The position numbers and the translations under genes are program-made. From assembly GCF_031143425.1 (NCBI RefSeq), contig NC_090444.1, positions 1,311,253,324-1,311,317,323 of the forward strand: 64,000 bases of DNA, read 5' to 3'. The notes under the pieces were generated by a model that saw only the letters and a list, made by a program, of their open reading frames with translations, ran no database searches and was not told the origin of the DNA. Numbering within the stretch: the stretch's first letter is position 1; the number at the start of each line of letters is the position of its first letter. The DNA comes from Pleurodeles waltl (taxonomy: Eukaryota > Chordata > Amphibia > Caudata > Salamandridae). This document shows positions 36,497 through 48,226 of the stretch, one piece after another.

Positions 36497-36603
36497 CTGC
36501 TTCTCTGGAGAGCCATAGAGCTGCTCATCCAGGGGTAGGACATCAGTTACAAGCCTCTTTAGCTCCTTCGAGAGAAGGCAGGGGCCTATCACCTGCTGGA
36601 CAT
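36497..36603 (-). pseudogene. Harbinger A MYB/SANT-like gene, exon 1
   Basis: Minus strand. A start near 36603 is followed by an early stop; after a frameshift the protein reads KELKRLVTDVLPLDEQLYGSPEKQ in pieces, parallel to exon 1 of Harbinger B. Donor GTACGT begins at 36496. It lies head to head with the transposase start at 37366, about 760 bases away. Confidence 0.7.
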
Positions 36604-37365
36604 GGAGTGATTGCTCCCAGAAATTGTACACAGCAGCTGAGGCCATGTAGGTGTTGCTGGCAGCAGTATGAGGAGTCAAGTGGGTGAATCTGCAGAATAT
36701 GGCAGTTATTTCTGCCACATACACAGTCGTCATTGCCGGCAAACACAGCCATTGGGCCACGACTGCCACTGGCAACAACGTTAGCCTATGTCTGTGTCCA
36801 CTGCAGTTGCAACAGCCTACCACCTTTACGACTTCCGCTGGCGGTCGCAGGCAGTTCCTAATGTCCAGTGGAGTAGGTCAGGCATCTGCCATTTTGGCGG
36901 CCTTGAATGCTGTATTGGGCTTTATAGACCGTGTCACACCTACAAAACATGTTTTTCTATGTCACAAACATCCTTATCCTGTCTTGTCATGTAGGTCCTA
37001 CTACTCAACCACCATTGTAGTATCTTGCAGGACGCACATTGCGATTAACAGCGTGGCACAGTCCACTAGTGCAGATGGTCATTTTGTCAGTCGGGATATA
37101 CAGTCCCATTTCTAAATTCATGTTGTGGACACATGTTAAAAACCATGGGGGTCACATGTGACCCCTGCGTAGCTGGCAGCTGTGATGTGTACTGTGTTTT
37201 ATGTCTATACAGACAGAAATGCTTTGTCACATGATACCATTGACATGTATGTTGCTGTGAACACATTGACCAATGTTGAAAATCATGTTTTGTGATACAT
37301 AGATAGCCTGGAGAGGAAAGATGCAACCACCTCCTGCCTACTGTCCACTGCCAGACCTTCAGAAC

Positions 37366-37945
37366 ATGAAACAAAGTCATATTATCATGTACTGCTGCCT
37401 GGATAGGCAAACAATAATAGACTTATGCTGTCAGTTGGAGCCAGATCTGATGCCAGCTATTAGTTATCCAACCAGCATACCACTTGTTGTACGAGTCATG
37501 TCAGTATTGAACTTCCTAGCCATAGGGGCCTTCCAGCATACGGTGGCTCTATCTGCTGGCATGTCCCAACCTATGTTTAGCCTGGTGTTGAAGGATGTCC
37601 TCTCAGAAATGTTGAAAGAGCCTGACAACTATATCCGGTTTCCCCGAAGTGAGGATTTACCCCAAGCAAAGACTGACTTTTATGGTTTTCCACACCTCCC
37701 ACATGATGTGGAGGCCATTGATGGCACATATGTTGGCTTGGTGCCATCGCAGGCCAATGAATAAGTTTATCGTAACAGCAAGAACTTCCATTCCATCAAC
37801 GTGCAAGTTTTCTGTTTGGCAGATCTCTACATTTCACAAGTCTGTGCCCATTAACTTGGTTCAGCCCATGGTTCCTTCATAAAGCAGAACAGCACCATAC
37901 CACAGCTGATGTCACAACTATACCCAGAGAGGCCCTGGCTGGTTG
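37366..37945 (+). pseudogene. HARBI1-like: Harbinger A transposase, exon 1
   Basis: HARBI1-type DDE transposase. ATG at 37366 (in frame with an ATG at 37321), then TIIDLCCQLEPDL, the helical N-terminal domain with ALSAGMSQPMFSLVLKDVL, and the first catalytic Asp in AIDGTYV at 37720-37722. TAA follows at 37762. Beyond it the frame still reads NVQVFCLADLYIS-like, but the second catalytic motif appears as SAHGSF, with Gly in place of Asp. The exon ends ...PWLVG with donor GTAAGT at 37946. Clearly inactive. Confidence 0.8.
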
Positions 37946-38092
37946 GTAAGTCACATCTGTCCTGCTTGTGTGTGTGCAATGTCAGGTGCTACAATGAGGA
38001 AGTGAGTGACTCATTCTTGCATACATGTCCCATTCCTTAACAAAAAACTTCACATATCCAAAACCATCCTTGGTTGTTGATGCCACTAAGTA

Positions 38093-38390
38093 ATTCAACT
38101 GTGCCAGTGGAAGTCCGCTTCAATGAGGCCCATGGAAGAACACAGAGGGTAGTGGAGTGGGCTTTTGGGCTTCTGAAAGTCAGATTTAGGTGTCTGGACA
38201 GGACCTGATGAGCCCTCCTCCACTTACCCGTAAAAGTAGGTCAGATCACTGTGGCATGATACATGCTCCACAACATCGCCCTGTGGAGTAATAACCGGTA
38301 CATCTCAGAGGAGGGGGAGCCTGCTGTAATGCCATTGGGTGAGACTCATGAAATGCCAAGTGAGGATGACAGTGTGAAGAGGAAGTAGCT
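38093..38390 (+). pseudogene. Harbinger A transposase, exon 2
   Basis: The C-terminal part of the transposase continues after a ~150-base intron. It shows RFNEAHGRTQRVVEWAFGLL, containing the third catalytic residue (Glu in VVEWAFG), then RFRCLD, two stops, VKVGQI, and YMLHNIAL. The acidic end (MPSEDDSVKRK) is normal for the family. The acceptor near 38093 is uncertain. Confidence 0.78.
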
Positions 38391-38399
38391 GATTTGTGG

Positions 38400-39600
38400 G
38401 ACGATCTCATCAACAGCTAATTTTCATGAGGGTAAGTTTGTCATGTGATTTAATGACTGACTGTACAATTAACTATAGTTAGGAGTTGAGTGTTTTAGAA
38501 ACAACAATGGTGCTGATACTCTGCAATATTCAGCCAAAGGCTGCTTGATGAATTATCTTTTGACATATCCCCATCTTGATGATGTTGCTATGTTTGTGTC
38601 AGTATCCTTGCAATGTAATTTCATTACCAGATGCTTGCTATGTGATTTGTGTAATAGGTATGCTTTTAAGCCTATACTCCTTGTTTTCTCTCCGTACAGG
38701 TACCTTCACCATAACATCCTCATGTGGGCATTTCAAAGTTGTGACATTGACAGTTCTCTGATACTGTTCTGACATACAACGTGGACATGGATTGTTACAG
38801 GTAATGTATGTCACAGATTTGGTGTGTATGAGACCTGTGCCAAGGCAATTTGCACAGTGTTTGGGTGGAAGGTCGGAAGTGCACATTTGACTTGTTTTGT
38901 GTGCTGTGGTGGGCTGATAGCATCAGCTGTGTCATCATGTGGCTATGAAATATACAGTCATAGATTGTGGCCATGTTATTTTCCCTTCACATTGGCTAAA
39001 CACTATTCTTGTATGACCTGTATGTAGCTGTAGATGTGTTTCATCATTGCAGGCCACACGGCCTGTGCTACAAAACTGACATATGTTTGTGTCATACCAC
39101 AAGATGCATGGTCATTGGTTCATGATGGATGTGTGACTGTTGTACTGATATTGGATTACTTTGGGGTGGTATGTGATAAGGCTCAAGCTGGTGACATCGT
39201 GCCTATTCTAGAGAACAATGCCTGACAAATCCCTTCCTTCCATGGTCTAGGGGGCTGTACCTTGGAATATGTACTCAGTATGAGACACACATTCTTTTTC
39301 TAAAAGTCCAGATATATAGACAGCCCATGTACACTGGAATAAAATGTTTGGTGTGGCCAGACACTTGTACTAATGTGTTTGTGTGTAGGGTTGTAATCCT
39401 GGGCAGGACACTGTGTAGCTGTAACATATGCCTCCTTGTACAAGTAGTCGTCATCATATGGTTGACATGTTCTTAGATCTCTACATAGCAAAATGTGGTA
39501 ATTAAGCAAGCAGACAATGAGTTTGCGATGGGTGAATTGATTACAATGCTGATGCAGAAAATTTAATTTGGACAGAAAGGAACAAAAAATTAAAGTGAAG
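38400..39600. other. Unassigned sequence after Harbinger A transposase
   Basis: No coding frame, repeat unit or terminal inverted repeat recognised. The right end of Harbinger A should lie here or further right. Confidence 0.35.
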
Positions 39601-39819
39601 ATGTCAGTCATGGTGAATGAAATCATTGGAGTAGATGCAACACCAATGGGAGACCAAAGTCCAGAGTATTCCTCCCATTGGAACTGGTAGGCGGTTGAGT
39701 ATCAGTCAACAGAATGAATATGTGGCCCACAGAGGAGGTCCTTTGGAAAAGAGGTCACTTGCTGGCAGTTGTAGGTGTCTTGCCACTGCACCCACTGGAA
39801 TCTTTGCTGGCCATCCTTG

Positions 39820-40433
39820 CTAGCATGGGGGGAGGAATCTACTGCTACAGAGGCAAGGGTGTCTGGGACTGGTTCTTCCTCTGGCAGAGCCTCCCTTTCT
39901 GTGGCTGGCACCAATGTTGATGTGCCTGGTGTTCATGAGCCAAAGGAAGAGGAAGATTGGTTTTGAAAAGCCCTGCTTCCGTATGTCCCTCATCACCCCT
40001 GTTAGGGAGACTATGTTGGTATAATGGGCGTCCATCTCTTCTCGTATGTCCCTATGCATGTCCCTCTGTAGCTGCTTGATTTCACAGAGTTTGGTGTGGA
40101 CCTGGCCTATCACGCCTTGCGACTCCTGACAGAACCCAAGACGTGGCTGATGGTGTCCTGGCCAGGAGCAGCCCCAGTGGTCTCACGCAACTAGCCCACA
40201 GCATCCCTCCCATGCATCCTACCCCCATGGGCCTGTGGCCTGGCTACAGGGAGCCCCCTCCCACTGGGTCCTGGAAACTCATTGTTCAAAGTGTTGCGCT
40301 GCAAATCAGCATCTAGGACTGGGGGCACAAGATGATAGACACTGCTTGGTAGGCAGGTTGGTGGGAGAATGGCCTGCGATGTTGAGGCAACCGGGCTGGG
40401 AGGTGCTGATGTGGCCACATTGAGTCTCATCAT
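39820..40433 (-). pseudogene. Decayed MYB-partner-like fragment with coiled coil
   Basis: Minus strand, two frames. The first (40433-40191) is Pro/Ser-rich. After a short gap and frameshift, IGQVHTKLCEIKQLQRDMHR begins an amphipathic segment, followed by DIREEMDAHYTNIVSLTGVM. It resembles the helical C-terminal part of MYB-like proteins carried by Harbinger elements, but I cannot place it firmly. No DNA-binding exon lies upstream: sequence beyond 40450 is a family C repeat. So this is a truncated fragment, either of Harbinger A's own end or of another element. Confidence 0.4.
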
Positions 40434-40449
40434 TGCACATAGTGGCCCT

Positions 40450-40900
40450 CATATTTCCTCTCAGATAGAAAAAGCAGCCAATCACAGCACTTCTGTTAGC
40501 ACGTGGATCCACGTCGGATCCATGTCACTAGATACACGTAAGTCTTATACTTTAATGACTCCAAAACTACTGAAAAGATTTACACCAAATTATAAACAAC
40601 ACGCTTTACTGACCAATATCTAGCTTTCTACCAAAGTTGGTATAATTCTGTTCAGGAGTTCAGGCTGTAGTTGCACCTAAAATCCCTGTGGGAAGTTGAA
40701 TGCGGAAATCACATTTTTGGACCCCCCTTTTACTCTTCCCGTGCTTAACAGATCACCCTGAAACTTTCCAGACAGCAGCTGAAGTGACTAGCAAACTAAA
40801 TTTCAGCACCAAAGTTATTACTAAAATAAAAACACTTTTCTGTGGGAATTAAGTCTTAACTGTAACTACCAACTGGTGCCCACCAGTAGGTAATATTGTA
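40450..40900 (-). repeat. Dispersed repeat family C, reverse copy
   Basis: Reverse complement of the family seen at 55040-55560. Shared landmarks include TTTACACCAAATTATAAAC near 40570, a CCTGAAACTTTCCAGACAGC block near 40758 and the CTGTAGTTG block near 40668. Non-coding. Confidence 0.65.
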
Positions 40901-41914
40901 ATTGTAATTCTATTTATATAGATCTGACTTACCCTGATGAGGTGGATATTTGGACAACATATCAAGCTTTAAATATGAATTTACAGAAATATTGCAAAAG
41001 ATATTGTGATACAAAAACACAATGATGCAGAAATATTGCAGTCACAAAAATAGATTTTTTTTAGGTAAGGAATATCGCTGTCAAGCATATCTTTGTTGTG
41101 AATATGATGTTCAATTATATGGTTGTCAAAATTTCAGTTTTTTTATTATCTTTATGTGTTTTTGTTCATATATTAATTTTGTGCTAATATTACTTGTATG
41201 ATTGTTAATAATATTTAAATATAGTTTGTAATTTTAAGTGATTTCTAATTTTAATAGTTATCAAAATATCATTTTATTATATTCTTTATGTGATTAAGTT
41301 CATATGTTAATGTATGTGTTATTATTGCTGTGTAATTGTTAGTAATATTTTTAAATATAGTTTGTAATTTTAAGTGAATTGTAATTTTTAGTGCAGTAGA
41401 TAACAGTAATGTATACTGTTGTAGCTGGTTGCTAGGTTTGTAGGGTGATACATCAGGAAGTTAATTAACTATAACTAATTAATAATTAATTATTAATTTA
41501 CTATTAACGATTTAATAGCTATGTAAATTGTCCCAAAAATATATTTTGCAAGTTAAATATTAGGTGTGGGCTGCTGGGTTTGTAATGGTATAATAGGGTG
41601 AGAAGTTAATTACATGATAAATAATATAATTTGTTTTATTATTTAGTTGATTATTAATTATGTAAAGTGTGTAATAATTATATTTTTTAAGTTGTATATT
41701 AGGTGCAGGCTGCTGGGCTTATAAGGGCATAAGATGGGAAGTGATTTAAGAATTAATTATCAAACAATTAATAATAAATGTATTAATAAATATTTAATTG
41801 ATTTTTAATTGTGTTATACTTATTTAATTGTATTTTACGCATAGGCTGTGGAGGTATAGTGTGGAAAGGAAAGTAATCAATATTTTTTTGTTAATTAATA
41901 ATTGTTTGATAATC
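40901..41914. other. AT-rich unassigned DNA
   Basis: Strongly AT-rich. A block near 41190-41240 (ATATTTAAATATAGTTTG) recurs near 41347, and GGCTGCTGGGTTTGTAA near 41568 recurs near 41707, so older internal duplication is likely. No gene. Confidence 0.45.
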
Positions 41915-42310
41915 ATAAATCATGAGTGGGAATAGTAAATATTATCCCTCTGAAGTCCAATGCATTTCCTACTGTTGCACAGACTTGAGGGGGGATAGTA
42001 AATTTAACTCCTCCAAAGCCTAACACTTTCCCTGCCATTGCACATACTGTAGTGGGATAGTATACTTTTCCCTTCTGAAGTCTAATGCTTTTTCCACTGT
42101 TGCACATACTGGAGTGGGAGTAGTACATTTTACCCCTTCAAAGTCGAACACTTTCCCTAATGTTGCACAGACTGGAGTGGAACTAGTAAATCTTACCCCT
42201 CTGAAGTCCACCACCTACTGCTGCACAGACTGGAGTGGGAAAAGTAAACTTTACCTCTCTGAAGTCCAAGGCTTTACCTACTCTTGCATAGAATGGAGTT
42301 TGAATATTTA
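41915..42310. repeat. Tandem repeat, ~63-bp unit, about 6 copies
   Basis: Units share CTCTGAAGTCCA, a TTTCC(T/C)ACTG block and TTGCACAGACTGGAGTGGGA. Units differ at several positions, so the array is old or not homogenised. It yields long open frames on both strands purely by periodicity. Confidence 0.88.
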
Positions 42311-42894
42311 ATTGAAAAGATTAGATTTTATACCATATTTATTTAAAAACAATATTGTTGTATGTTTTTAATAATATTAGTGTAAAACAATATTTTTTCT
42401 GTTATTTTTGCATTAACCTATAAAATTATGGGAAAACAATATTTTTGTAATCAATATTTTTGACACAATATTTTTGTTCCACAATATTGTTGGTCCGATA
42501 TTATTCAGTGATCCATGAGCCACTTAAGCACTGAAGCACTTTTCAGCAAGAATCACGTTAAATTGGATGCCTAAGGTGGATTAGTTGTAGATTAGTTTAT
42601 GCAGGTGAACCGTGAGGCATTGAAGCACTTTCATCAAGAATCATGGTAATCTGGAACCCAATGCCAGATTCATTGCAAAATAGTAGGGCAAAATATATAT
42701 TGTTATTAGGAGTGGGGGAGTGGTAGACATATGAATATGTTAGCTGGAAGAATTGGATAGAGGTTGGCTAAAGGAAGGAAGAGTTTAAAAATGATTATTT
42801 GGGAGTTCATAGTAGTAAAAGAGGTTTAAGATGAGTCAGAGAGCCTCCTATTTGGATGAATAGGATAAAGGATGGATAGAGGAGGGAAAAGTTT
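42311..42894. other. AT-rich DNA with ~100-bp duplication
   Basis: An AATATT-rich stretch (42340-42510) is followed by two related ~100-base pieces, near 42530 and 42610, sharing GAAGCACTTT and CAAGAATCA. The LINE insertion site comes next. No gene. Confidence 0.45.
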
Positions 42895-42907
42895 GGAAAG
42901 AGCTGTT
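42895..42907. repeat. Target-site duplication, left of LINE 2
   Basis: GGAAAGAGCTGTT directly before the LINE tail, repeated exactly at 48227-48239. Confidence 0.88.
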
Positions 42908-43119
42908 CATCATCATCAAAGATACTTTATTCGATTGAATTTAACAATCATAAAAGCAGTTGTACATAAAAGACGATATTAAAAAAAAAGCAGATACAAA
43001 ACATATATAAATATAAATATAAATACAACCATGTAGAAGAATAAAAAAGGTTAAAAGGGATCAATAAACAGTTTAGTTAAAACAGGAAGGATACTCTCTG
43101 ATATAACGCTTAATAAATC

Positions 43120-46100
43120 TCACTCATTTGCCTCAAGGTGTAATCTGGTCTTAATCACTGAGCACAGGAATAAAGCCAATCCATTACAAACCATGTTAGA
43201 TGGGAGAGACAAAAGATACAGAAAAGCTGGGCGACATTGTTTAAAATGCATTGATTTTAAAAATGGTATCACAAACGTTTTCCTCGAGGTTGAATAAAAT
43301 TTACAAAAAAGAAGTGTATGCATTGTGTTTTGGTCAGAGACTGTGTCGCAAGGGCATTTTTCTAATTGTGGAGACCAATCATTAATCAGGGGAAAACTAA
43401 CAAGGCGATGAAAAGACTCTAGTCTTAAACGCGTAAGGACAAACCGGCGTCTTGGGTTCAAAACGTTACATAGGTATGGTTCCATACCGTTTGTTTGCTG
43501 TATCATACAATTTCTCCTAACACTGTGTTTATTTGCTTCTATATCCCATCTCGATTAGGCCAGGTGGGTGAGGCAAGTATTTTTCAGGTCTTTCCTGGAG
43601 ATTGTTTTCATTTTGTCTGGGGTAAAATACAGCTCAGGGTGACCCAGCTCGACACAAAAATTCTTTATATAGTTTAACCATGGGATTTTGAGCGAGTGAG
43701 TGAGTGCTAGAGCATCTGCTATAATGGCCCTGTTCAACCTCGCAGAATCAAATGTCCATACTTTATGCCAAAGTAAAATTGGTTGGACGCGAATAAGATC
43801 TGTGAGATATGTTACTCCCATTTCTGAGTGGCATACTAATGTTGAGGTTGATTTCGGGACGCTTAAGACTGTCTTCAGAAGAGCATTTTCAGCTAGCTGT
43901 AAGGTGTTGCAGTTCCGATGACCCCAAAGTCCTGCCCCGTACAATGCAACTGGGACGCATTTTACATTGTAAAGAGTCATCATATCTTTAGGAGTTACTC
44001 TCCCAACCTTTTTAGAGAAGTTTTTTATCGCCAGCAGTTTCCTCGCTTTTATAGCTTGTACCCATGTACCTTTGTTATCGAACGTGATACCTAGGTACGA
44101 GAATGTCCCTGTATTGGCTAATTTCGCGCCTTTTAATATGATGTGACAGCTCTTGGTGCAACTTCTGCAGTATGTCATTGAAAAAGTTTTAGTGTGATTA
44201 ATTCTAAGACCCAGGGCATCCATGCAATTATCAAAGGTTGTTGTTAGTCGTTGTTATGCCACTGGGGTACGACCCATCAAAACGGCATCATCCGCATACA
44301 GAAGCACCAGGATCTTTCGAGGTCCTACTTGTGGGAGATCGCTGCAGGCATCGGATAGGGCCCCCTCTAATCTATTAATATATAAGGCGAACAATAAGGG
44401 AGCTAGCACGCAGCCTTGGCGCACCCCTCGTTCAATGGGGAAAGGTGGGGTGCATTCCCCCTGGAGCCCGTAACGAACTCTAGCATTTGCTCAGACGTAC
44501 AGTTCCCTAATGAAGTGAACAATGGTAGTATCAACCCCCATGTCCAGTAAAATAGACCACAATTTTTAATGCACCACGCAGTCAAATGCGGAGGTCAGGT
44601 CGACAAACACGAGATATAGGGCTCCGGCCTTGGCCCTTGTGTATTTACCAAGTATGATCTCTAAGTTAAGAGCCTGTTCCGTCGTCCCTATCCCAGCCCT
44701 AAACCCATATTGTAAGTCAGAGAGGATATGGTTTTCTTCTGTCCATTCTTGCAGTCTATTTAGAACAATACGTCCCGCAATCTTTGCAAGTGTATCGAGC
44801 AAAGAAATTGGGCGATAACATGCGGGATTTTGGCGATCTCCTTTCTGTAGATTGGAATAATTATAGACTCAGCCCAGGTCGAGATGAAAGCTGTAGAACA
44901 GCAGGCGCGTAGCACCTGCGTCAATAGTGGGCCCCAGAGGGACACGTTAGTTTTATAAATATCAACTGGGACTCCATCTGGGCCTCTGGCTTTTCCGCTT
45001 TTGCTTGCATTAATGGCGTCAATAACCTAATTTAAACTAAATGGTGAGATGGTAGCGTGAGAGTCTAGTCTAGGGAGATTTGATTCCAATGCCAGGTTTT
45101 TTGAGGAATATATGGCAGAAAAGAAAGCAACCCAATCCTCTTCCGTGATGGCAATTTCAATTTTTGGTGACTTTCCATCACATAGGAGGGGGGAATTCAC
45201 AATTTTCCAGAACTTAACATTATCATTCTGGAGGCTTGCATTGTAAAGGGATTGCCATGCCTCATTTTTTAGGTTCTGTTTTCTTTTCTTTAAGGCGTTT
45301 TTGTACTTCTTCCTCTTTAAGCTTATTTCGTGTTTATCAGAGTTTTGTAGATGTAAACAACGTTTTAAGTTCTTGCAGGCTTGTGTGCATTCAGCGTCAA
45401 ACCAACCTTTCTCCTCCTGCGGTCTCGGTTTGCTAGAGCTTACTTTAAGGGACTGTTTTATTCCAGCGGTAATTACGGTAAAGGCTTCAATACAATCTCG
45501 AGGACTCGTGTTGTCTGAGAGGCAGATGTTAAATTCTTTAGAATGATTACTCATTATTCGTTTCATAAAACCTACGGGTTCAATCTCTGACCACCGGATT
45601 GTATAGCCGTTTCTTGCTCCCAATTCAATGTTTTCTACTACCTCTTCCAGTTCCCTATATTTGGGAGTATGTTTGGGAAGTGTGAGGCCTAAGATTTGAG
45701 GATTATGGTCGCTGAGAATAGTATCTTGAATATTATAATCAGATGCATGAGAAATAAGATTGTTGGAAAGTAAAATAAAGTCAATTATCGTATTGGCATG
45801 CCTGCCATTAAAAGTGGGTTTCAATTGTTGTCTACCGTGGGTCAGACTATTGCACAGGATGAGGTCAAAACTAAATAAGGCTTCATTCAACAAATTGCCT
45901 GAGTTATTATGTGTGCAGTGTAATAGATCATCGTCTCCGCCAGGGACGTAAGGGCAGAGACCCTCAATCGTTCGAGGACACAGATGTGTATTAAAATCGC
46001 CACCCCACAAGATATAATGACCACCAATTGTGCAGTATTTTTTAAATCACAAGTAATCACTTGATAGAACGAATTGGAAGTTAAAACAATGTCCTTGATT

Positions 46101-46339
46101 ATGTCACACTTGTTAGAAATGAAGGTGCATAGGCCACCCTTAGCCCTGCCCCGTACAGAAGAAATAGCAGGAGTATGTAGTGTCCTGTAGCCATTTATGT
46201 GAATCGGATTCACGGACCAAGTCTCTTGAAGACACACCCAGGGAAAACGCTGAATATATTCTAACCAAACCTCATTCTCCACTTTAGATCGAAGGCCTGC
46301 CACGTTCCAAAATAAAAGTGAAAAAAGCTCTCTATACAT
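43120..46339 (-). pseudogene. LINE 2 ORF2 (endonuclease, reverse transcriptase)
   Basis: Enzyme of target-primed reverse transcription. The APE endonuclease begins at 46339 (FWNVAGLRSKVEN, LQETWSVN). A frameshift near 46010 leads to GGDFNTHL, IIDFILLSN and SDHNPQIL, so the catalytic Asp and His motifs are present. The linker has EEKGWFDAECTQACK. The reverse transcriptase is broken into several frames: LQYGFRAGIGTTEQALNLEI, FVDLTSAFD near 44590, and YADD at 44298-44287. A C-terminal region with ALYGAGLWG (44223-43555) and a CPCD...HTLLFC zinc-knuckle-like end (43506-43120) follow. At least five frame breaks. Confidence 0.85.
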
Positions 46340-46739
46340 TTTTGTGGCCTACCCCACGGGGAGCTTGTCGGTTGCCTGGATTCTCCCTTAAAGGTGTTGC
46401 TTTATTTGCGTACGAAAGAAGTCAATACACAGGTGGGCAATTTTTTTACTAGGTACTTGGAAGCGATTCGTCTTTGGCAAATTGTCTAAGGGAAGGTTCC
46501 ATATCCAGCCATTCTTCTCCGGGATCTGCTGCCAGGCTGTCAACACCCAGTTGGACAGGGACTAATGCTTCTGTAGGATGCATGGACCTGAGGAGTTCCT
46601 TATCAGGTGATTGTCAATCTGTATCTTCCAGGCTGAGCCCCCGGAATCTATTCACAGTGGGGATCATGTATTGGGTCTCAGGCCTACTTGTCTGTTCCCC
46701 AAGGTGAAGGCCAGGACCATCATGGCCTATAGTACTCGT

Positions 46740-47857
46740 TTAAAAGAAACCCAAAGGAAACAGGGAAATGCCATGATCAGTAATCTGCTGTGGGCTTAAA
46801 TTTCTTAGAATATCTTCGACTAGTGTAGATGTTTTAAATGAGAGAACTACACAATCGCCCCTAAATATTTTGTGGTTTCTACCCACCCATTTCACCCTTC
46901 TAACCATCTTGATGTCTTCAAAGAGTTTATTTGTCAAGCCAGGTTTCGAACGGGTTGCAATCCAATTCAGGGACTTGTTCCTCAGGGCTGCCCATGATTC
47001 CCCCTGTACTCCAGGTAGTGTGGGGACGTTGGCGAGGACTACCACATAAAGGGGGTTGCCCCAGGCGGGAGATCAAGTGTGCCACTCCCTATTGGAGAAG
47101 TGCCCTGGTGAGGTTTGGCAATATTTACATGTTCCCCACTATTTAGTGCCTTTTTATGAGGTTGGGAATTATTCATTCTATCAGGTAAGATACGGGAATC
47201 AGCTTGTCTTTGGGTGATCTGGGGAATAGGTGGTAAGATCTGATGCGTCAGAGGGGAGCTAGCGTTAGGGTCAGTGTTGCCAGAATGCTGGATAGGTGAA
47301 ACCAGTGGATTTATAGATTGTGCCTTCAATGAGTTGAACAAATAATCCATTTTTCCCTCCAATTGAGTTAGGCGTTTTATTACTTGGTCAAAGCATGAGC
47401 TAACTTATTTTTCTAAAGCAGTCGTCGACTCTGCAGCACTAGTTTTCCCTTTTGCCATATGAAATTTATTCTTATGATCAGGTTTTACATTTTGGGAGCC
47501 GGTTTGTGCGTTTTGCGTAGGTGCGTTGGATTGGGCTTCCAAAGAGCCAGGTCTGATATTAGCAAATGGCTCTTGTCTAGGTACTTTGTCCTTCTTTGCT
47601 ACTTGGGGTTTCCTTTTGCGTTTTGGTGAAGGTGGGTGCTCGTCAGCGTCTGAGATAGAATCAATTGTGTCTTGAATGCAACCATTTATACTTCTAATCT
47701 GAGTTCCACTTTCCACAGGCTTTGTCGGGTTATCAGGAGTTATTGCTAGTGAGGGGGAATTGAGAGGAACTAGTGACCTATTCTGGGTAAGTATTTTTCC
47801 TTCAACATTAGTGATCTGTTTGTCAATTTCCCCCATGACTCCTGAAATGAATTTCAA
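46740..47857 (-). pseudogene. LINE 2 ORF1
   Basis: RNA-binding first protein. The N-terminal part (47857-47405) is low complexity, with a nuclear-localisation-like PKRKRKPQVAKKDK. An in-frame stop follows, the frame continues (47362-47039) with Pro/Ser/Gln-rich sequence, and a frameshift leads to a compact C-terminal domain (47045-46740) with FEDIKMVRRVKWVGRNH and VVLSFKTSTLVEDIL, resembling an RRM-like fold. No CCHC knuckle seen. Confidence 0.65.
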
Positions 47858-48226
47858 TATTGACGTTTGATTTTTTTTGGGAGGAAATATAATTTACGCT
47901 AGATTGCTTCCTTTTTCCCATTGTTACTGACTGCTTTGGGCAGAAGAATTCTATAATAATTGCCTACGGGGTAAAAGTTATTTTAAAAGGTATGGTAGCT
48001 GGCGTCTATTTATAGAGAAGTGGAGACAAGGAAGAGTAAATAGATTTTTCGCAGTATTTGGGGATTTTTTTAACTGAAGGACAGAGGTACAGGCTATGAA
48101 GGGACAATCGCAGGGAATCAAGAGAGAAGGATGCAGTACCTGTTTGGAGTCCCAGGAACCAAATCCTGAGATCACGAGGAAGTTCTCAGCGGGGTGGCCC
48201 AGCCCAGCCTCTGCCGGCCGCTGACG

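Larger units (their letters stand above)
9980..38400. mobile_element. Harbinger element A, shattered by nested insertions
   Basis: PIF/Harbinger DNA transposon. The left terminus begins GGCCTAATTGCGAGTTTGGC and shows a foldback (TGGTCTGACC versus GGTGGTCAGACC). The rest is reached only after skipping three insertions: an endogenous retrovirus 10157-21962, a MITE 22009-22639 and an LTR-like element 27023-34802. Inside are a minus-strand spliced MYB/SANT gene (36603 to about 24190) and a plus-strand transposase (37366-38390), the usual divergent two-gene layout. I did not find a matching right terminus. The element may end near 38400, continue to about 40440, or be truncated. Stops, frameshifts and the insertions make it non-autonomous now. 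Confidence 0.75.
42908..48226 (-). mobile_element. Full-length APE-type LINE with 13-bp target duplication
   Basis: Minus-strand element of ~5.3 kb. It has a GC-rich 5' UTR (48226 to about 47860), ORF1 (about 47857-46740), ORF2 (46339-43120), a short 3' UTR with AATAAAG, and a GAT-triplet tail at 42908-42917. A perfect 13-bp duplication brackets it, showing that both ends are intact. The reading frames carry several stops and shifts, so it is full length but dead. Proteins are related to the other two LINEs here, but the tail repeat differs from the first (TTTGA). Confidence 0.9.

Noticed and set aside
40441..40452. Right terminal repeat of Harbinger A or B at TGGCCCTCATA
   Set aside because: Only about ten bases resemble the GGCCCTCATTAC terminus, in the wrong orientation for a right end, with no duplication.
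41915..42310. CRISPR-like array
   Set aside because: Units are contiguous ~63-bp tandem repeats without unique spacers, and the setting is a eukaryotic transposon landscape.
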